DNA of 17,672 bases from Desulforhopalus_A sp964594945 (GCA_964594945.1 CAZQOD010000069.1:1-17672), one strand, 5' to 3'; positions 8,002 to 15,901 are shown, counted from the stretch's first letter. Notes: generated from the letters alone by a model not told the origin. Numbers and translations are program-made.

Positions 8002-9326
8002 TGGTTTTTATGACTACACAGACAGCGAGAATTGATAATAAAAATGATCTGCGCCGCCATTTCTCCGTTCCGTCCATAATTTTTTTTCTTATCCCGACTC
8101 TTTTTTTTATTTCGGCAACTATATTTTTCCTACCCGGCTCCAACAACTGCCACGCTGAATCTTTTCCCAGGAGAACCGTTGATAAGGAAGAAGAAATTAC
8201 AAACTTCAGAATAAAAATAAGACAGCTGCAAAAACATATCACCACTCAGCAAACCAGGCTCTCCCAGTCCAAGGCGGAGGAAAGAAGCATCCTGAAAGAG
8301 CTGGAAATTCTAAACAATAAACTTATCCGGCAAAAAGAGAAATTAGACACGCTCATAACCAAAAAAAACAAGCAACAACAGCTTATAGACAAGAAAGAGC
8401 AAACCTTAACCACGATACGCGCCAAAAAGAAAAAGGTGGAAGAACATTTGAAAAAACGTATAACCGCCTACTTTACCATGGGCCATATTGGCTTGCTCAA
8501 TGTAACATTTTCCGCTAAATCACTACCCGAGCTCCTTAAGTTCCACGACTCTTTCGGCTACCTTATCAAATATGATCAAAGTGTAATCAACTCCTATAAA
8601 CAAACACTGAAAACCCTGACCAGCACCAAAAGAACACTGGATCTGGAAAAAACGGTCTTACTCGATTTTATAAAACGCGCAACCGAGGAAACCAAGGCTC
8701 TAGAAACAACACGGACAATAAAATCTACTCTTTTAGCCCAGGTCCGAACCCAGAGCAAACTCCACCAGCAGGCAGTTCGTGAAATGCAACAGGCCACTGA
8801 GAAACTTTCCCGCTCCATTGTCGCCATAAAAACTCAAAATGCCTATAATGAACAAGGTTTTTTAAGAAACAAGGGCACCCTGCCCCCTCCCGTGGATGGC
8901 ACCCTTATTACCCTTTTCCAACAAACCAAAAAGAATAAACTTGGTATTGAACGTAAGTCCAACGGTATAGAATTAAAAGCTCCGGACGGAACAAAAATTA
9001 TTGCCGTAAGGGACGGTGATGTTATCTTTTCGGGTTATTTACGTGGCTATGGGAATACGGTGATCATCCACCATGGTTTTCAGTATTTCACCGTAACTTC
9101 ACGGATTGAAACCCTCCTTGTTAAACAGGGCCAAAAAGTAAAGACCGGCGATAATATTGGCATAATGGGCGATACCGCCGTATTATTCGATGAAGGTCTC
9201 TACTTTGAAATACGTCACGAAAAACAACCTCTTGACCCCCTGTTATGGCTCGATCCAAACAGATTAACGACTGTTAACGAACTCTCTCCGGAGGAGGGAT
9301 CACCTATAACAAGAATCATCCAGTAG
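8001..9326 (+). CDS. envC: EnvC-like murein hydrolase activator (coiled coil + degenerate LytM/M23 domain)
   Basis: I start this 441-residue protein at the ATG at 8001, which overlaps the ftsX stop as TAATG; the frame is open further upstream inside ftsX. A hydrophobic segment at about 21-45 acts as a signal or anchor. Two long charged coiled-coil stretches follow at about 63-153 and 198-283, then a LytM/M23 domain at about 315-414. The usual zinc motifs are absent: HxGxD reads SNGIE (320-324), the YAH position reads TSR (366-368), and HLHFE reads GLYFE (399-403). The domain is therefore almost certainly not a peptidase, which is the hallmark of EnvC-type amidase activators recruited by FtsEX. 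The gene order supports that role in the periplasm. Confidence 0.9.
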   Translation: MVFMTTQTARIDNKNDLRRHFSVPSIIFFLIPTLFFISATIFFLPGSNNCHAESFPRRTVDKEEEITNFRIKIRQLQKHITTQQTRLSQSKAEERSILKELEILNNKLIRQKEKLDTLITKKNKQQQLIDKKEQTLTTIRAKKKKVEEHLKKRITAYFTMGHIGLLNVTFSAKSLPELLKFHDSFGYLIKYDQSVINSYKQTLKTLTSTKRTLDLEKTVLLDFIKRATEETKALETTRTIKSTLLAQVRTQSKLHQQAVREMQQATEKLSRSIVAIKTQNAYNEQGFLRNKGTLPPPVDGTLITLFQQTKKNKLGIERKSNGIELKAPDGTKIIAVRDGDVIFSGYLRGYGNTVIIHHGFQYFTVTSRIETLLVKQGQKVKTGDNIGIMGDTAVLFDEGLYFEIRHEKQPLDPLLWLDPNRLTTVNELSPEEGSPITRIIQ

Positions 9327-9350
9327 ACTACCCTTAACCAGGAAGGTCAA

Positions 9351-10667
9351 ATGAGCTATTCCACCAGAAATTATTTATTTATTTTCCTGTTGTTTGTAAC
9401 GACTGTCTTTGTCGCAACCCCGGCTCGATCTGAAATTTCTCAAGCTGAAAAAGAAGCCACCTACAGACAACTTGAAATATTTTCCAATATCCTCAGCATC
9501 CTCCAGGAAAATTATATAGAAGAGATAGACACCAAAGAGGTCCTTAACGGCGCAATTCGCGGGCTCCTTTTTTCACTTGATCCCCATTCTTCATATTTGC
9601 CTCCGGAAGATTTTAAAGAATTTCAAGAGGAAACCAGGGGCAGTTTCTCGGGTATAGGAATTGAAGTAACCATAAAAAATGATTTACTCACCGTGGTCAG
9701 CCCCATTGTCGATACTCCAGCGGACAGGGCCGGTATAAAAACAAACGATATCATAATCGAAATTGACGGCCAAAAAACAAAAAATCTCGGGCCATACGAA
9801 ACAATTAAAAAACTAAGGGGACCACGGGGATCAAAAGTTACAATTACCATTATCAGAAAGGGAATCAGCACCCCCAGAACCTTCACGATTAGAAGGGAAT
9901 TTATCCCGTTGCAATCCGTCAAAGCCCACTTTCTCTCACCCGGTTTTGTCTATGTCCGGATCACCAGTTTCCAAAGCCACACCACCAATGATCTAAAAAA
10001 TAAAATTAAAGAACTCACCCTGCAACACAAAATAGACGGGCTTATTCTTGACCTGCGCAATAATCCAGGCGGTCTACTCCATCAAGCTGTAACCGTCTCG
10101 GACATCTTTCTTGACACAGGGGTAATAGTTTCAACAAAAGGCAGAAAGTCAGACCAAAACACAATATTCAAGGCACATAATAACGGCTCCGGGTACGACT
10201 ATCCGCTCGTGGTTTTGGTAAACGAGGGGTCGGCCAGCGCCTCGGAAATTGTTGCGGGGGCAATTCAGGATCATAAAAGGGGCATAATCGTCGGCACCCA
10301 GACCTTCGGCAAGGGGTCAGTGCAGACAATCATTCCCTTACCGGACGGGGCTGGGCTGAGAATGACAACAGCCCAGTACTACACTCCCTCGAACAGATCA
10401 ATTCAGGCCCTGGGAATCACTCCGGATGTCAACGTACCTTTCATCCCCACTATTCCTGAAAGCAATAGTCCAAAGAAAAGACAGCTAAAAGAAGCGGATC
10501 TTGCCAATCATCTTCCCGGCCTTGGCGAAGAAAAAAATAAAACTTCAAAACATGGTAACAGCAACAGGCTGAAAAAAATATTGAAGGAAGACAATCAATT
10601 GTTGACCGCGTATAATATTTTAAAGAGCCTCAACCTTTTTTCAGAGTTCAAAAATGTGGGGAAGTAG
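9351..10667 (+). CDS. ctpA: C-terminal processing protease, S41 family (CtpA/Prc type)
   Basis: This secreted serine protease cuts periplasmic proteins from their C-termini. The 438-residue protein starts with a signal peptide (hydrophobic 9-22, cleavage probably after ATPA or ARS), followed by a PDZ domain at about 97-182 (GSFSGIGIEV to the IRKG strand) and the S41 core. The catalytic pair is Ser296 in NEGSASASEI and Lys321 in FGKGSVQ, with the conserved Gln325, spaced as in E. coli Prc. The tail (370-438) is polar and lysine-rich. The ribosome-binding site AGGAAGG lies 4 nt before the ATG. It follows envC by 24 nt in the same operon; proteases of this family degrade or process peptidoglycan hydrolases in other bacteria, which fits this setting. 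Confidence 0.95.
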   Translation: MSYSTRNYLFIFLLFVTTVFVATPARSEISQAEKEATYRQLEIFSNILSILQENYIEEIDTKEVLNGAIRGLLFSLDPHSSYLPPEDFKEFQEETRGSFSGIGIEVTIKNDLLTVVSPIVDTPADRAGIKTNDIIIEIDGQKTKNLGPYETIKKLRGPRGSKVTITIIRKGISTPRTFTIRREFIPLQSVKAHFLSPGFVYVRITSFQSHTTNDLKNKIKELTLQHKIDGLILDLRNNPGGLLHQAVTVSDIFLDTGVIVSTKGRKSDQNTIFKAHNNGSGYDYPLVVLVNEGSASASEIVAGAIQDHKRGIIVGTQTFGKGSVQTIIPLPDGAGLRMTTAQYYTPSNRSIQALGITPDVNVPFIPTIPESNSPKKRQLKEADLANHLPGLGEEKNKTSKHGNSNRLKKILKEDNQLLTAYNILKSLNLFSEFKNVGK

Positions 10668-10679
10668 TATCTGCGGCGG

Positions 10680-11615
10680 TTATGATCTTTGCTTTTGGGG
10701 TAAAAAACCAAGTTCCTTGAGAAATCTTTCATCCTTGCTCCAGTTTTTTTTCACCTTAACCCATAATTTAAGCAACACTTTGGAACCAAGAAGGGCTTCT
10801 ATATCCTTTCTTGCAGCAATACCGATTGTTTTTAGCTTCTTACCACCCTTGCCGATAATTATGCCTTTCTGTGAATTCTTTTCAAGGATTATCGCCCCGT
10901 GGATGGTTATTAATTTTTTCCGTTCATTTTCCTTAAACGATTCAATTAACACCGCTGTGGAATAAGGAATCTCCTGACCGGTAAGGAGAAATACCTTCTC
11001 CCGAATGATCTCGGCGCATAAGAATCTTTCCGTGGCATCCGTTGGAATATCTTCGGGAAACAACCTGGGGCCCGTTGGCAATAAGGTTAAAATTTCTTCC
11101 AATAACCCGCCTGTACCCTCGCCCTTTAATGCGGAAAGAGGCATTACGGCATGAAAAGGGAATAATTTATTATATACATCTATCATCGGCAAGACCGTCA
11201 ATCGATCAACAAGGTCAATTTTATTTAAAACCATAATTGCAGGACAATTAATTTTTGCAAGATAGCTTGCCAATTCCGCGCGGCTTTGTTTTTTGATCTT
11301 ATCAGGCAACGGTAACGATACGTCAACCAGAAAAAGAACCAGATCCACCTCCGCAAGGCTTTCCATGGCAATTTTCACCATTTCCACATTCAACGGTTCA
11401 CGGGACTGATGTAAGCCGGGCGTATCCAGAAAAACGATCTGATAATCGGTTTCATTGACAATTCCGGCAATACGATTGCGGGTCGTTTGAGGCTTGGGAC
11501 TTACTATTGAGATCTTTTGACCAAGAAAATGGTTTAATAATGTAGATTTACCACTATTAGGTGGGCCAACAATGGCCACCATTCCCGATTTTACGTAATT
11601 TTCTGAAATTTTCAT
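10680..11615 (-). CDS. era: GTPase Era
   Basis: Era is an essential GTPase that binds the 3' end of 16S rRNA and assists 30S subunit maturation. The 311-residue protein has G1 GPPNSGKST (17-25), the switch I QTTR with Thr45, G3 DTPG (64-67), G4 NKID (131-134) and G5 SALKG (161-165). A C-terminal KH domain with GIIIGKGGKKLK (251-262) follows. No good ribosome-binding site precedes the ATG at 11615; an internal ATG at 11582 lies directly before the first beta-strand and would also give a working G domain. It converges with ctpA with 12 nt between stop codons and no terminator in between, so the two transcripts should overlap as antisense RNAs. Confidence 0.97.
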   Translation of the reverse strand: MKISENYVKSGMVAIVGPPNSGKSTLLNHFLGQKISIVSPKPQTTRNRIAGIVNETDYQIVFLDTPGLHQSREPLNVEMVKIAMESLAEVDLVLFLVDVSLPLPDKIKKQSRAELASYLAKINCPAIMVLNKIDLVDRLTVLPMIDVYNKLFPFHAVMPLSALKGEGTGGLLEEILTLLPTGPRLFPEDIPTDATERFLCAEIIREKVFLLTGQEIPYSTAVLIESFKENERKKLITIHGAIILEKNSQKGIIIGKGGKKLKTIGIAARKDIEALLGSKVLLKLWVKVKKNWSKDERFLKELGFLPQKQRS

Positions 11616-11901
11616 GGATTATGATTTTTTTTCGGTCCGACAAAGTTGTAATCTAGTCCTGATTTATAAGTTACATGCGTATTATATATGAATTTATTCT
11701 TTATTATCAATATGTTAAAATAATGACAACTCGCATGGATTAATGTTTCCATCTCCGAACGTATAATATTTAAAAAAAAGATGCAGAATAAATGTGTAGA
11801 AATTGCTAATCCACACTATACTAGCCTTAGTTAATTTCATTTAACATATGCAAAAGAAAAGGGAAAAAATTATAATACGCGCTGGATGACAATATTTTTT
11901 T

Positions 11902-12084
11902 CTGTCACCGGAACTTGTCCGGGATTTACAATTTGTTTAACATCGTGGTTTTTCGTAAATATATGTGTTTATCACCACATATATTTACAGTTACGAAAGC
12001 AATGTCATTAACCTAATAGCAAAATGATATGTAAAGTACCGTCCTTGGTCGGGTTTACAGCGTCCCCCGGACAAGGTTGAAACA
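11902..12084 (+). repeat. Nested inverted repeats enclosing a 13-bp hairpin
   Basis: CTTGTCCGGG (11914-11923) and CCCGGACAAG (12066-12075) are perfect 10-nt complements 142 nt apart, with CTGT (from 11902) and ACAG (to 12084) giving a further short helix outside an internal loop. Between them, GTAAATATATGTG (11955-11967) and CACATATATTTAC (11976-11988) form a perfect 13-bp stem with an 8-nt loop. TTTCG before and CGAAA after it add five more complementary bases across a bulge. Near-repeats TCCGGGATTTACA and GTCGGGTTTACA occur at about 11918 and 12047. It could be a folded RNA of about 180 nt or a small element with terminal inverted repeats; I cannot tell which. Confidence 0.4.
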
Positions 12085-12140
12085 GGACTTAAACTTTAAG
12101 TTAGTTACATTGGTTACAAAAGTATAAAATAAATTCATCT

Positions 12141-12186
12141 ATGTCAGCCCTGGGTTTTTCTACTATACCACTGTGCTGACATTTTT
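12141..12186 (+). terminator. Terminator-like hairpin just before the exoribonuclease start
   Basis: ATGTCAGC (12141-12148) pairs perfectly with GCTGACAT (12175-12182), with an inner TGG/CCA stem (12151-12153 and 12168-12170), and is followed by TTTTT and an AT-rich tail. This is the form of an intrinsic terminator on the + strand. It ends only 24 nt before the ATG at 12210, leaving no room for a promoter after it. It therefore either ends a small RNA or acts as an attenuator that must be read through to express the ribonuclease. Confidence 0.5.
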
Positions 12187-12209
12187 ATATATTGGACCCA
12201 AACAACCCG

Positions 12210-14213
12210 ATGATTGTATCAGGAAACCTCATAGAATACCTGGATAACGGCAAATTTATCTGTGCTCTGGTGACGGATAGCCAAACCAAACGACTTCGCC
12301 TCATTAACCAAAATGGCAGGGAAGTAAACCTTCCCCTGTCCCGAGTTGTACATAGCTCCCAGCAACTCCATGCGACGGACTGTGGCAAAGAATCAATAAT
12401 AAACCTCCTCAAGGATACGGCACGGAGACGCCTTGACTTGATGGAAAAAATAGATTTGGAAGAAATATGGGAGCTGGTATCCGAAGAAACCGACCGTTCG
12501 TTTAAACCCTCGTTCCTGGCCGAACTATGTTTTGGCGAAAAAGTAAACGATGATATTATCTCTGCGTTACTTCGCAGTATTTTTGTCGATAAACTATATT
12601 TTAAATTTAAGGAAGGATTTGTCCTGGCAAACAGTCCAGAACAGGTTGAACAACTTAAAATACAGCGTCGTAAAGAAGAAAAACGTTTACAGTTGATAAC
12701 CGAGGGCGCCAAAGCTCTCCAATCCTTAATGGTTGCCACGGAAATTTCCTGGGAATTGCCCGATCTAATCCAGGAGACCTTGGCTATTATTAAGGATTTC
12801 TATTTAAACGGCAACGATGCCGCCGAATCAGAAACCGCCAGAAAGATCCTTAAAGAAGCAGGTCTGCACAAAACCCACGATCCCTTCCACCTTATGGTCA
12901 AGGCCGGTATCTGGTCACCCCATGAAAATATTCCCCTCCTGCGCCACGCCCTGCCCGTCAACTTTTCCCTTGCAGCCAGACAACAGGCGGAATTACTTCT
13001 GCAACGGGGACAAGATGAACTCTTTACTGATAAATTCAGAAAAGATCTCACTAATTTATCCCCAATTACAATTGATGGCCCCACCACCCTCGATTTTGAC
13101 GATGCATTGACCGTTGAAGAGCAGGACGGTAACTATCTTGTCGGTATACACATCTCAGACGTCGCCCATTATGTACGCCCCGGCGATCCTTTATTCCTAG
13201 AAGCGATGCACCGGGGTACCTCGATATATTTCCCAGAGGGACAGGTACCGATGTTACCACGACATTTATCCCAGGGTATATGCAGCCTTATTCAGGACGA
13301 GATACGGGCAACTTTCAGTTTCATGATTCTTTTATCTGAAGATGTCGAAGTATTAAAAGTCAAGATATTTCCATCAATCATCAGGGTTAAAAGACGATTG
13401 ACCTACGACGAAGTTGATAAAATGCTTGATACGGATCACGAGATCCGGCTTTTAAATAAAATTCGTAAAAAATTACGCAGGAAACGACTTGAAAATGGCG
13501 CCCTTCTCCTACCCTTCCCGGATGTAAACATTTTTATTGATCACCAGGGTAAAGTCCATGTAAGTCTCGGAAAGAGTGACACTCCTGCCCGTACCATAGT
13601 TTCTGAAATGATGATTCTTGCCAATCAGGAAGCGGCCAAATTCATTTCTGATCGTATGGTGCCCGGTCTTTTCAGATCACAGCCCGAACTGCAGAAAAGA
13701 ATAGTGCACGGCGATGATGATGATCTGTTCCAAAACACATTACAGAGAAAGCAACTCCCCAGGGGCGAACTTTCCACCGTGGCAAAACCCCACAGCGGGC
13801 TGGGTGTCAGCCAATATTCAACGGTGACTTCCCCCATCAGAAGGTTACTTGACCTTGTTATGCAGCACCAGTTAAACTCCATTGTCAGGAGACAGGAACC
13901 TTGTTTTACCGAGGAAATGTGCAAGGATTTTAATTCTGTTCTCACCCGCACCATTACCACTGCAAACAATGTCCGACAACAACGACAACGTTACTGGCTT
14001 TTAAAGTACCTTGCCGAAAAAGAAGAACAAATTATCAACGGCCTTATTATCCAGGTTGGACCGAAACGAACCAAGATCCTTCTCACCGAGACCATGATGG
14101 ACATTGATCTGCCCACAAACGGCGCACAGGGTTTATCCCCTAATACCAACGTAAAAATCAAAATCGTCAAAATAGACCCGCTCGACAATATCGCTCGTTT
14201 TGACTGGACTTAA
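12210..14213 (+). CDS. RNase II/R family exoribonuclease (RNB domain)
   Basis: RNB-family enzymes degrade RNA from the 3' end, one nucleotide at a time, in the cytoplasm. I start at the ATG at 12210 (667 residues, MIVSGNLIEYLDNG); a TTG at 12192 is also in frame, and neither has a visible ribosome-binding site. In this numbering an N-terminal region of about 280 residues lacks an obvious cold-shock pair and is largely helical. The RNB core runs from about 281 to 595 with the metal-binding aspartates Asp289, Asp295, Asp297 and Asp298 (TIDGPTTLDFDDA) and the TSPIRR motif ending at 545. A short S1-like barrel (about 606-667) closes the protein. All catalytic Asp residues are present, so it should be active. 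I cannot decide between rnb and rnr naming. Confidence 0.9.
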   Translation: MIVSGNLIEYLDNGKFICALVTDSQTKRLRLINQNGREVNLPLSRVVHSSQQLHATDCGKESIINLLKDTARRRLDLMEKIDLEEIWELVSEETDRSFKPSFLAELCFGEKVNDDIISALLRSIFVDKLYFKFKEGFVLANSPEQVEQLKIQRRKEEKRLQLITEGAKALQSLMVATEISWELPDLIQETLAIIKDFYLNGNDAAESETARKILKEAGLHKTHDPFHLMVKAGIWSPHENIPLLRHALPVNFSLAARQQAELLLQRGQDELFTDKFRKDLTNLSPITIDGPTTLDFDDALTVEEQDGNYLVGIHISDVAHYVRPGDPLFLEAMHRGTSIYFPEGQVPMLPRHLSQGICSLIQDEIRATFSFMILLSEDVEVLKVKIFPSIIRVKRRLTYDEVDKMLDTDHEIRLLNKIRKKLRRKRLENGALLLPFPDVNIFIDHQGKVHVSLGKSDTPARTIVSEMMILANQEAAKFISDRMVPGLFRSQPELQKRIVHGDDDDLFQNTLQRKQLPRGELSTVAKPHSGLGVSQYSTVTSPIRRLLDLVMQHQLNSIVRRQEPCFTEEMCKDFNSVLTRTITTANNVRQQRQRYWLLKYLAEKEEQIINGLIIQVGPKRTKILLTETMMDIDLPTNGAQGLSPNTNVKIKIVKIDPLDNIARFDWT

Positions 14214-14285
14214 GAAGCTTGCCCGTTTTAAGGACCGATATTTCTTCTTTAAGAGAACATTATTAACTGTTATATAAGGTATGTC

Positions 14286-14296
14286 GTTAAGTTAAC
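14286..14296. promoter_or_regulatory. Palindrome upstream of the HTH gene (possible operator)
   Basis: GTTAAGTTAAC is an 11-nt perfect palindrome around a central G, 24 nt before the first ATG of the HTH gene. Its first ten bases recur, on the other strand, at 15983-15992 upstream of the DAC-like gene. A site of this size near the start of an XRE-type regulator could be an autoregulatory operator. This is inferred from position and symmetry only. Confidence 0.3.
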
Positions 14297-14319
14297 CGGG
14301 AACAAGAATTTTCATAGAT

Positions 14320-15264
14320 ATGACCATGGTCGATTCAGAATTGCCAGGCCCCATGAGTATGATTAAAATAGACGGGGCCGCCATCAAAACCCTGCGCGAA
14401 AAACAGGGCTTAACCCAGCTCTATCTGGCCACAAGCGTTCAGGTTACCACCGACACCATATCCCGCTGGGAAAATCGGCGCTATCCCAGTATTAAAAGAG
14501 AAAACGGCATTAAACTAGCCGAAGCGCTGAATGTTCCACTCGAGGAACTACTTGAGAAAACATCAGAAGATCACGATAACGAAGATCCGAACCCAAATAC
14601 GGCTCCCGTCGTCGCACCCCCCCCCCTTGCGTACACTTTGAAAAAAACATGGCCCTTGGTTTTGTTGTCCATGTTCCTACTGACGGTTTTTATAGCGTTT
14701 TTAAAATACGCCACTCACCCCACCTATACAGCAACATTTTCTGCGGAAAGGATTATTCCACCCCACTGCACATCGGGGCAACCGTTCCCCATATTAATCA
14801 AAATTAACGGGGCAGCCGAACTGTCAACCGCCCTAATAATTCGCGAAAATATCCCTCCAAACAGTACTGTTTTAAAAGTTTCCCCAAAAACCAACGTTGT
14901 CGGCTCAAACAATAAAACCATCAAGTGGCTTAAAAAAATCACCGGCACAGCTGTTTTCGCCTATATAATTACAGTTGAAGGCGATGATAATGAAGTTGTC
15001 TATTTCAACGGAACGACGGCAATTGGACACGGTACCGAATCACCACCTGCAACGGGAGGAAACAATTCTACGATCATCAGCAGATACCATTGGGCTGACG
15101 CGGACAAGAACAATATCATATCCGACAATGAGATATTGGCAGTCTATGATATGTACAGCGACGTAAGTGAAATTAATAATTATATTGACGAAATAGAAGA
15201 GATATGGCTGGGATCGGGCTACAGATGGAACGGCAAAAAGTCAACTTTTGAAATTATTGAATGA
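14320..15264 (+). CDS. XRE-type HTH protein with one membrane segment, outer Ig-like domain and EF-hand/dockerin-like loop
   Basis: The 314-residue protein begins with an XRE-family helix-turn-helix at about 16-78 (IKTLREKQGLTQLYLA, then TTDTISRWENRRYPSIKREN). An acidic, proline-rich linker (82-103) leads to one membrane segment (112-130). Outside the membrane there is a beta-rich domain at about 135-235 with the pattern ALIIRENIPPNSTV and IKWLKK, seen in Ig-like domains of dockerin-bearing exported proteins. An EF-hand-like loop follows with Asp260, Asp262, Asn264, Ile267, Ser268 and Glu271. The plan is that of a one-piece membrane sensor that binds DNA. ATGs at 14353 and 14359 are alternative starts; the latter gives MIKIDGAAIK, the usual beginning of such HTH domains. 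A run of ten C residues lies in the linker codons. The ligand and target are unknown. Confidence 0.8.
   Translation: MTMVDSELPGPMSMIKIDGAAIKTLREKQGLTQLYLATSVQVTTDTISRWENRRYPSIKRENGIKLAEALNVPLEELLEKTSEDHDNEDPNPNTAPVVAPPPLAYTLKKTWPLVLLSMFLLTVFIAFLKYATHPTYTATFSAERIIPPHCTSGQPFPILIKINGAAELSTALIIRENIPPNSTVLKVSPKTNVVGSNNKTIKWLKKITGTAVFAYIITVEGDDNEVVYFNGTTAIGHGTESPPATGGNNSTIISRYHWADADKNNIISDNEILAVYDMYSDVSEINNYIDEIEEIWLGSGYRWNGKKSTFEIIE
14617..14626 (+). repeat. Poly-C tract (C10) inside the HTH gene
   Basis: Ten consecutive C residues encode Pro100-Pro102 and the first base of Leu103 in the linker between the DNA-binding and membrane parts. In the frame as given the protein is full length. Loss of one C would give a stop (TGA at 14639-14641) and a soluble protein of 106 residues. 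Gain of one C would give a stop at 14805-14807 and also remove the membrane and outer parts. Confidence 0.9.
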
Positions 15265-15484
15265 GTATACGCTGGGAACATGAAGATCCGGAGAGTGCAA
15301 CTGTTTTTTAGTGCCATACTCCATAATTGCTATCAAAAAAACAAACAAATGAAGAATGGTATTTAACCGCGAAAATAGTTAGATACCTCCAAGGCACTTA
15401 CTTGCAGCTTGTCTGCCTTAGAACGTACTCCCTTTCCAGTGCCCCCGCGCCACCACTTGCCAAATCAACAACTGGAGAACACCA
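15265..15484. other. Intergenic region before the small exported protein gene
   Basis: These 220 nt hold no supported gene. A 67-codon open frame from 15327 overlaps the next gene out of frame, has no ribosome-binding site and no family resemblance. The only functional site seen is GGAG at 15474-15477, 7 nt before the next start codon. Confidence 0.6.
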
Positions 15485-15901
15485 ATGTGTTACCAATTTA
15501 TTAGAATTCCTCCCTGTCCCGCAAAGTTAATCGCGGCAATAATAACGTTTTTTTCCATATGTACAGGTTATGTCTTTGCCTCGGATACACTGTCCGGTAC
15601 CTATTTAAGTGCGTCCGGGCCGCAGATTATCCTCCAGCTTGACATCGGAACACCGGCTCCGCGGGCACTCATAGTTGAACAGTTTATCTCTTCACAAAAC
15701 ACCGTTACCGGCACCAGCCCCGGTGCAAAAAAAATTAACAGGGAAAAAGGCATCATCAAATGGCTGTTTAAAAATCCGGCCCCCGGCCGGTTAATTTTGA
15801 CGACCAACCTCGACCGTCCACTGATGGGAAGTATCGATACCGTGGTTCGCTTCAACACGCCAAACGGCGGTCGGATGAACCAAGTACATTTCAGGCCGTA
15901 A
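15485..15901 (+). CDS. Small exported protein sharing the outer domain of the neighbouring HTH protein
   Basis: The 138-residue protein has a signal peptide (positive residues up to Lys14, hydrophobic core about 15-30, probable cleavage after VFA32). The mature part (about 106 residues) is a single beta-rich domain. It aligns without gaps over about 49 residues with the outer domain of the HTH protein: ALIV (61-64) with ALII (171-174), TV (73-74) with TV (183-184), SP (78-79) with SP (188-189), and IKWLFK (91-96) with IKWLKK (201-206). That gives about 12 identities in those 49 positions. It has no HTH, no membrane anchor and no EF-hand. The start has GGAG 7 nt upstream. It could be a periplasmic partner, decoy or duplicate of the sensor domain; I recognise no characterised relative. 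Confidence 0.7.
   Translation: MCYQFIRIPPCPAKLIAAIITFFSICTGYVFASDTLSGTYLSASGPQIILQLDIGTPAPRALIVEQFISSQNTVTGTSPGAKKINREKGIIKWLFKNPAPGRLILTTNLDRPLMGSIDTVVRFNTPNGGRMNQVHFRP

Larger units (their letters stand above)
11616..12209. other. AT-rich divergent intergenic region between era and the exoribonuclease gene, with inverted repeats
   Basis: No open frame of credible size or tRNA is seen in these 594 nt. The left half is very AT-rich and probably holds the era promoter. The right half carries several symmetric elements: CCGGA/TCCGG at about 11909-11923, CTTGTCCGGG (11914-11923) complementary to CCCGGACAAG (12066-12075), a 13-bp hairpin (11955-11988), the palindrome ACTTAAACTTTAAGT (12087-12101), and a terminator-like hairpin (12141-12186). 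This density suggests an unannotated small RNA, a long regulatory leader, or the remains of a small non-coding mobile element. Confidence 0.55.

Noticed and set aside
12185..12739. 184-codon open frame on the - strand opposite the exoribonuclease
   Set aside because: Serine- and arginine-rich composition typical of the antisense of a real gene; the + strand product is clearly conserved.
15327..15530. 67-codon open frame before the small exported protein
   Set aside because: It overlaps the better-supported gene out of frame, lacks a ribosome-binding site and has low-complexity, unrecognisable sequence.
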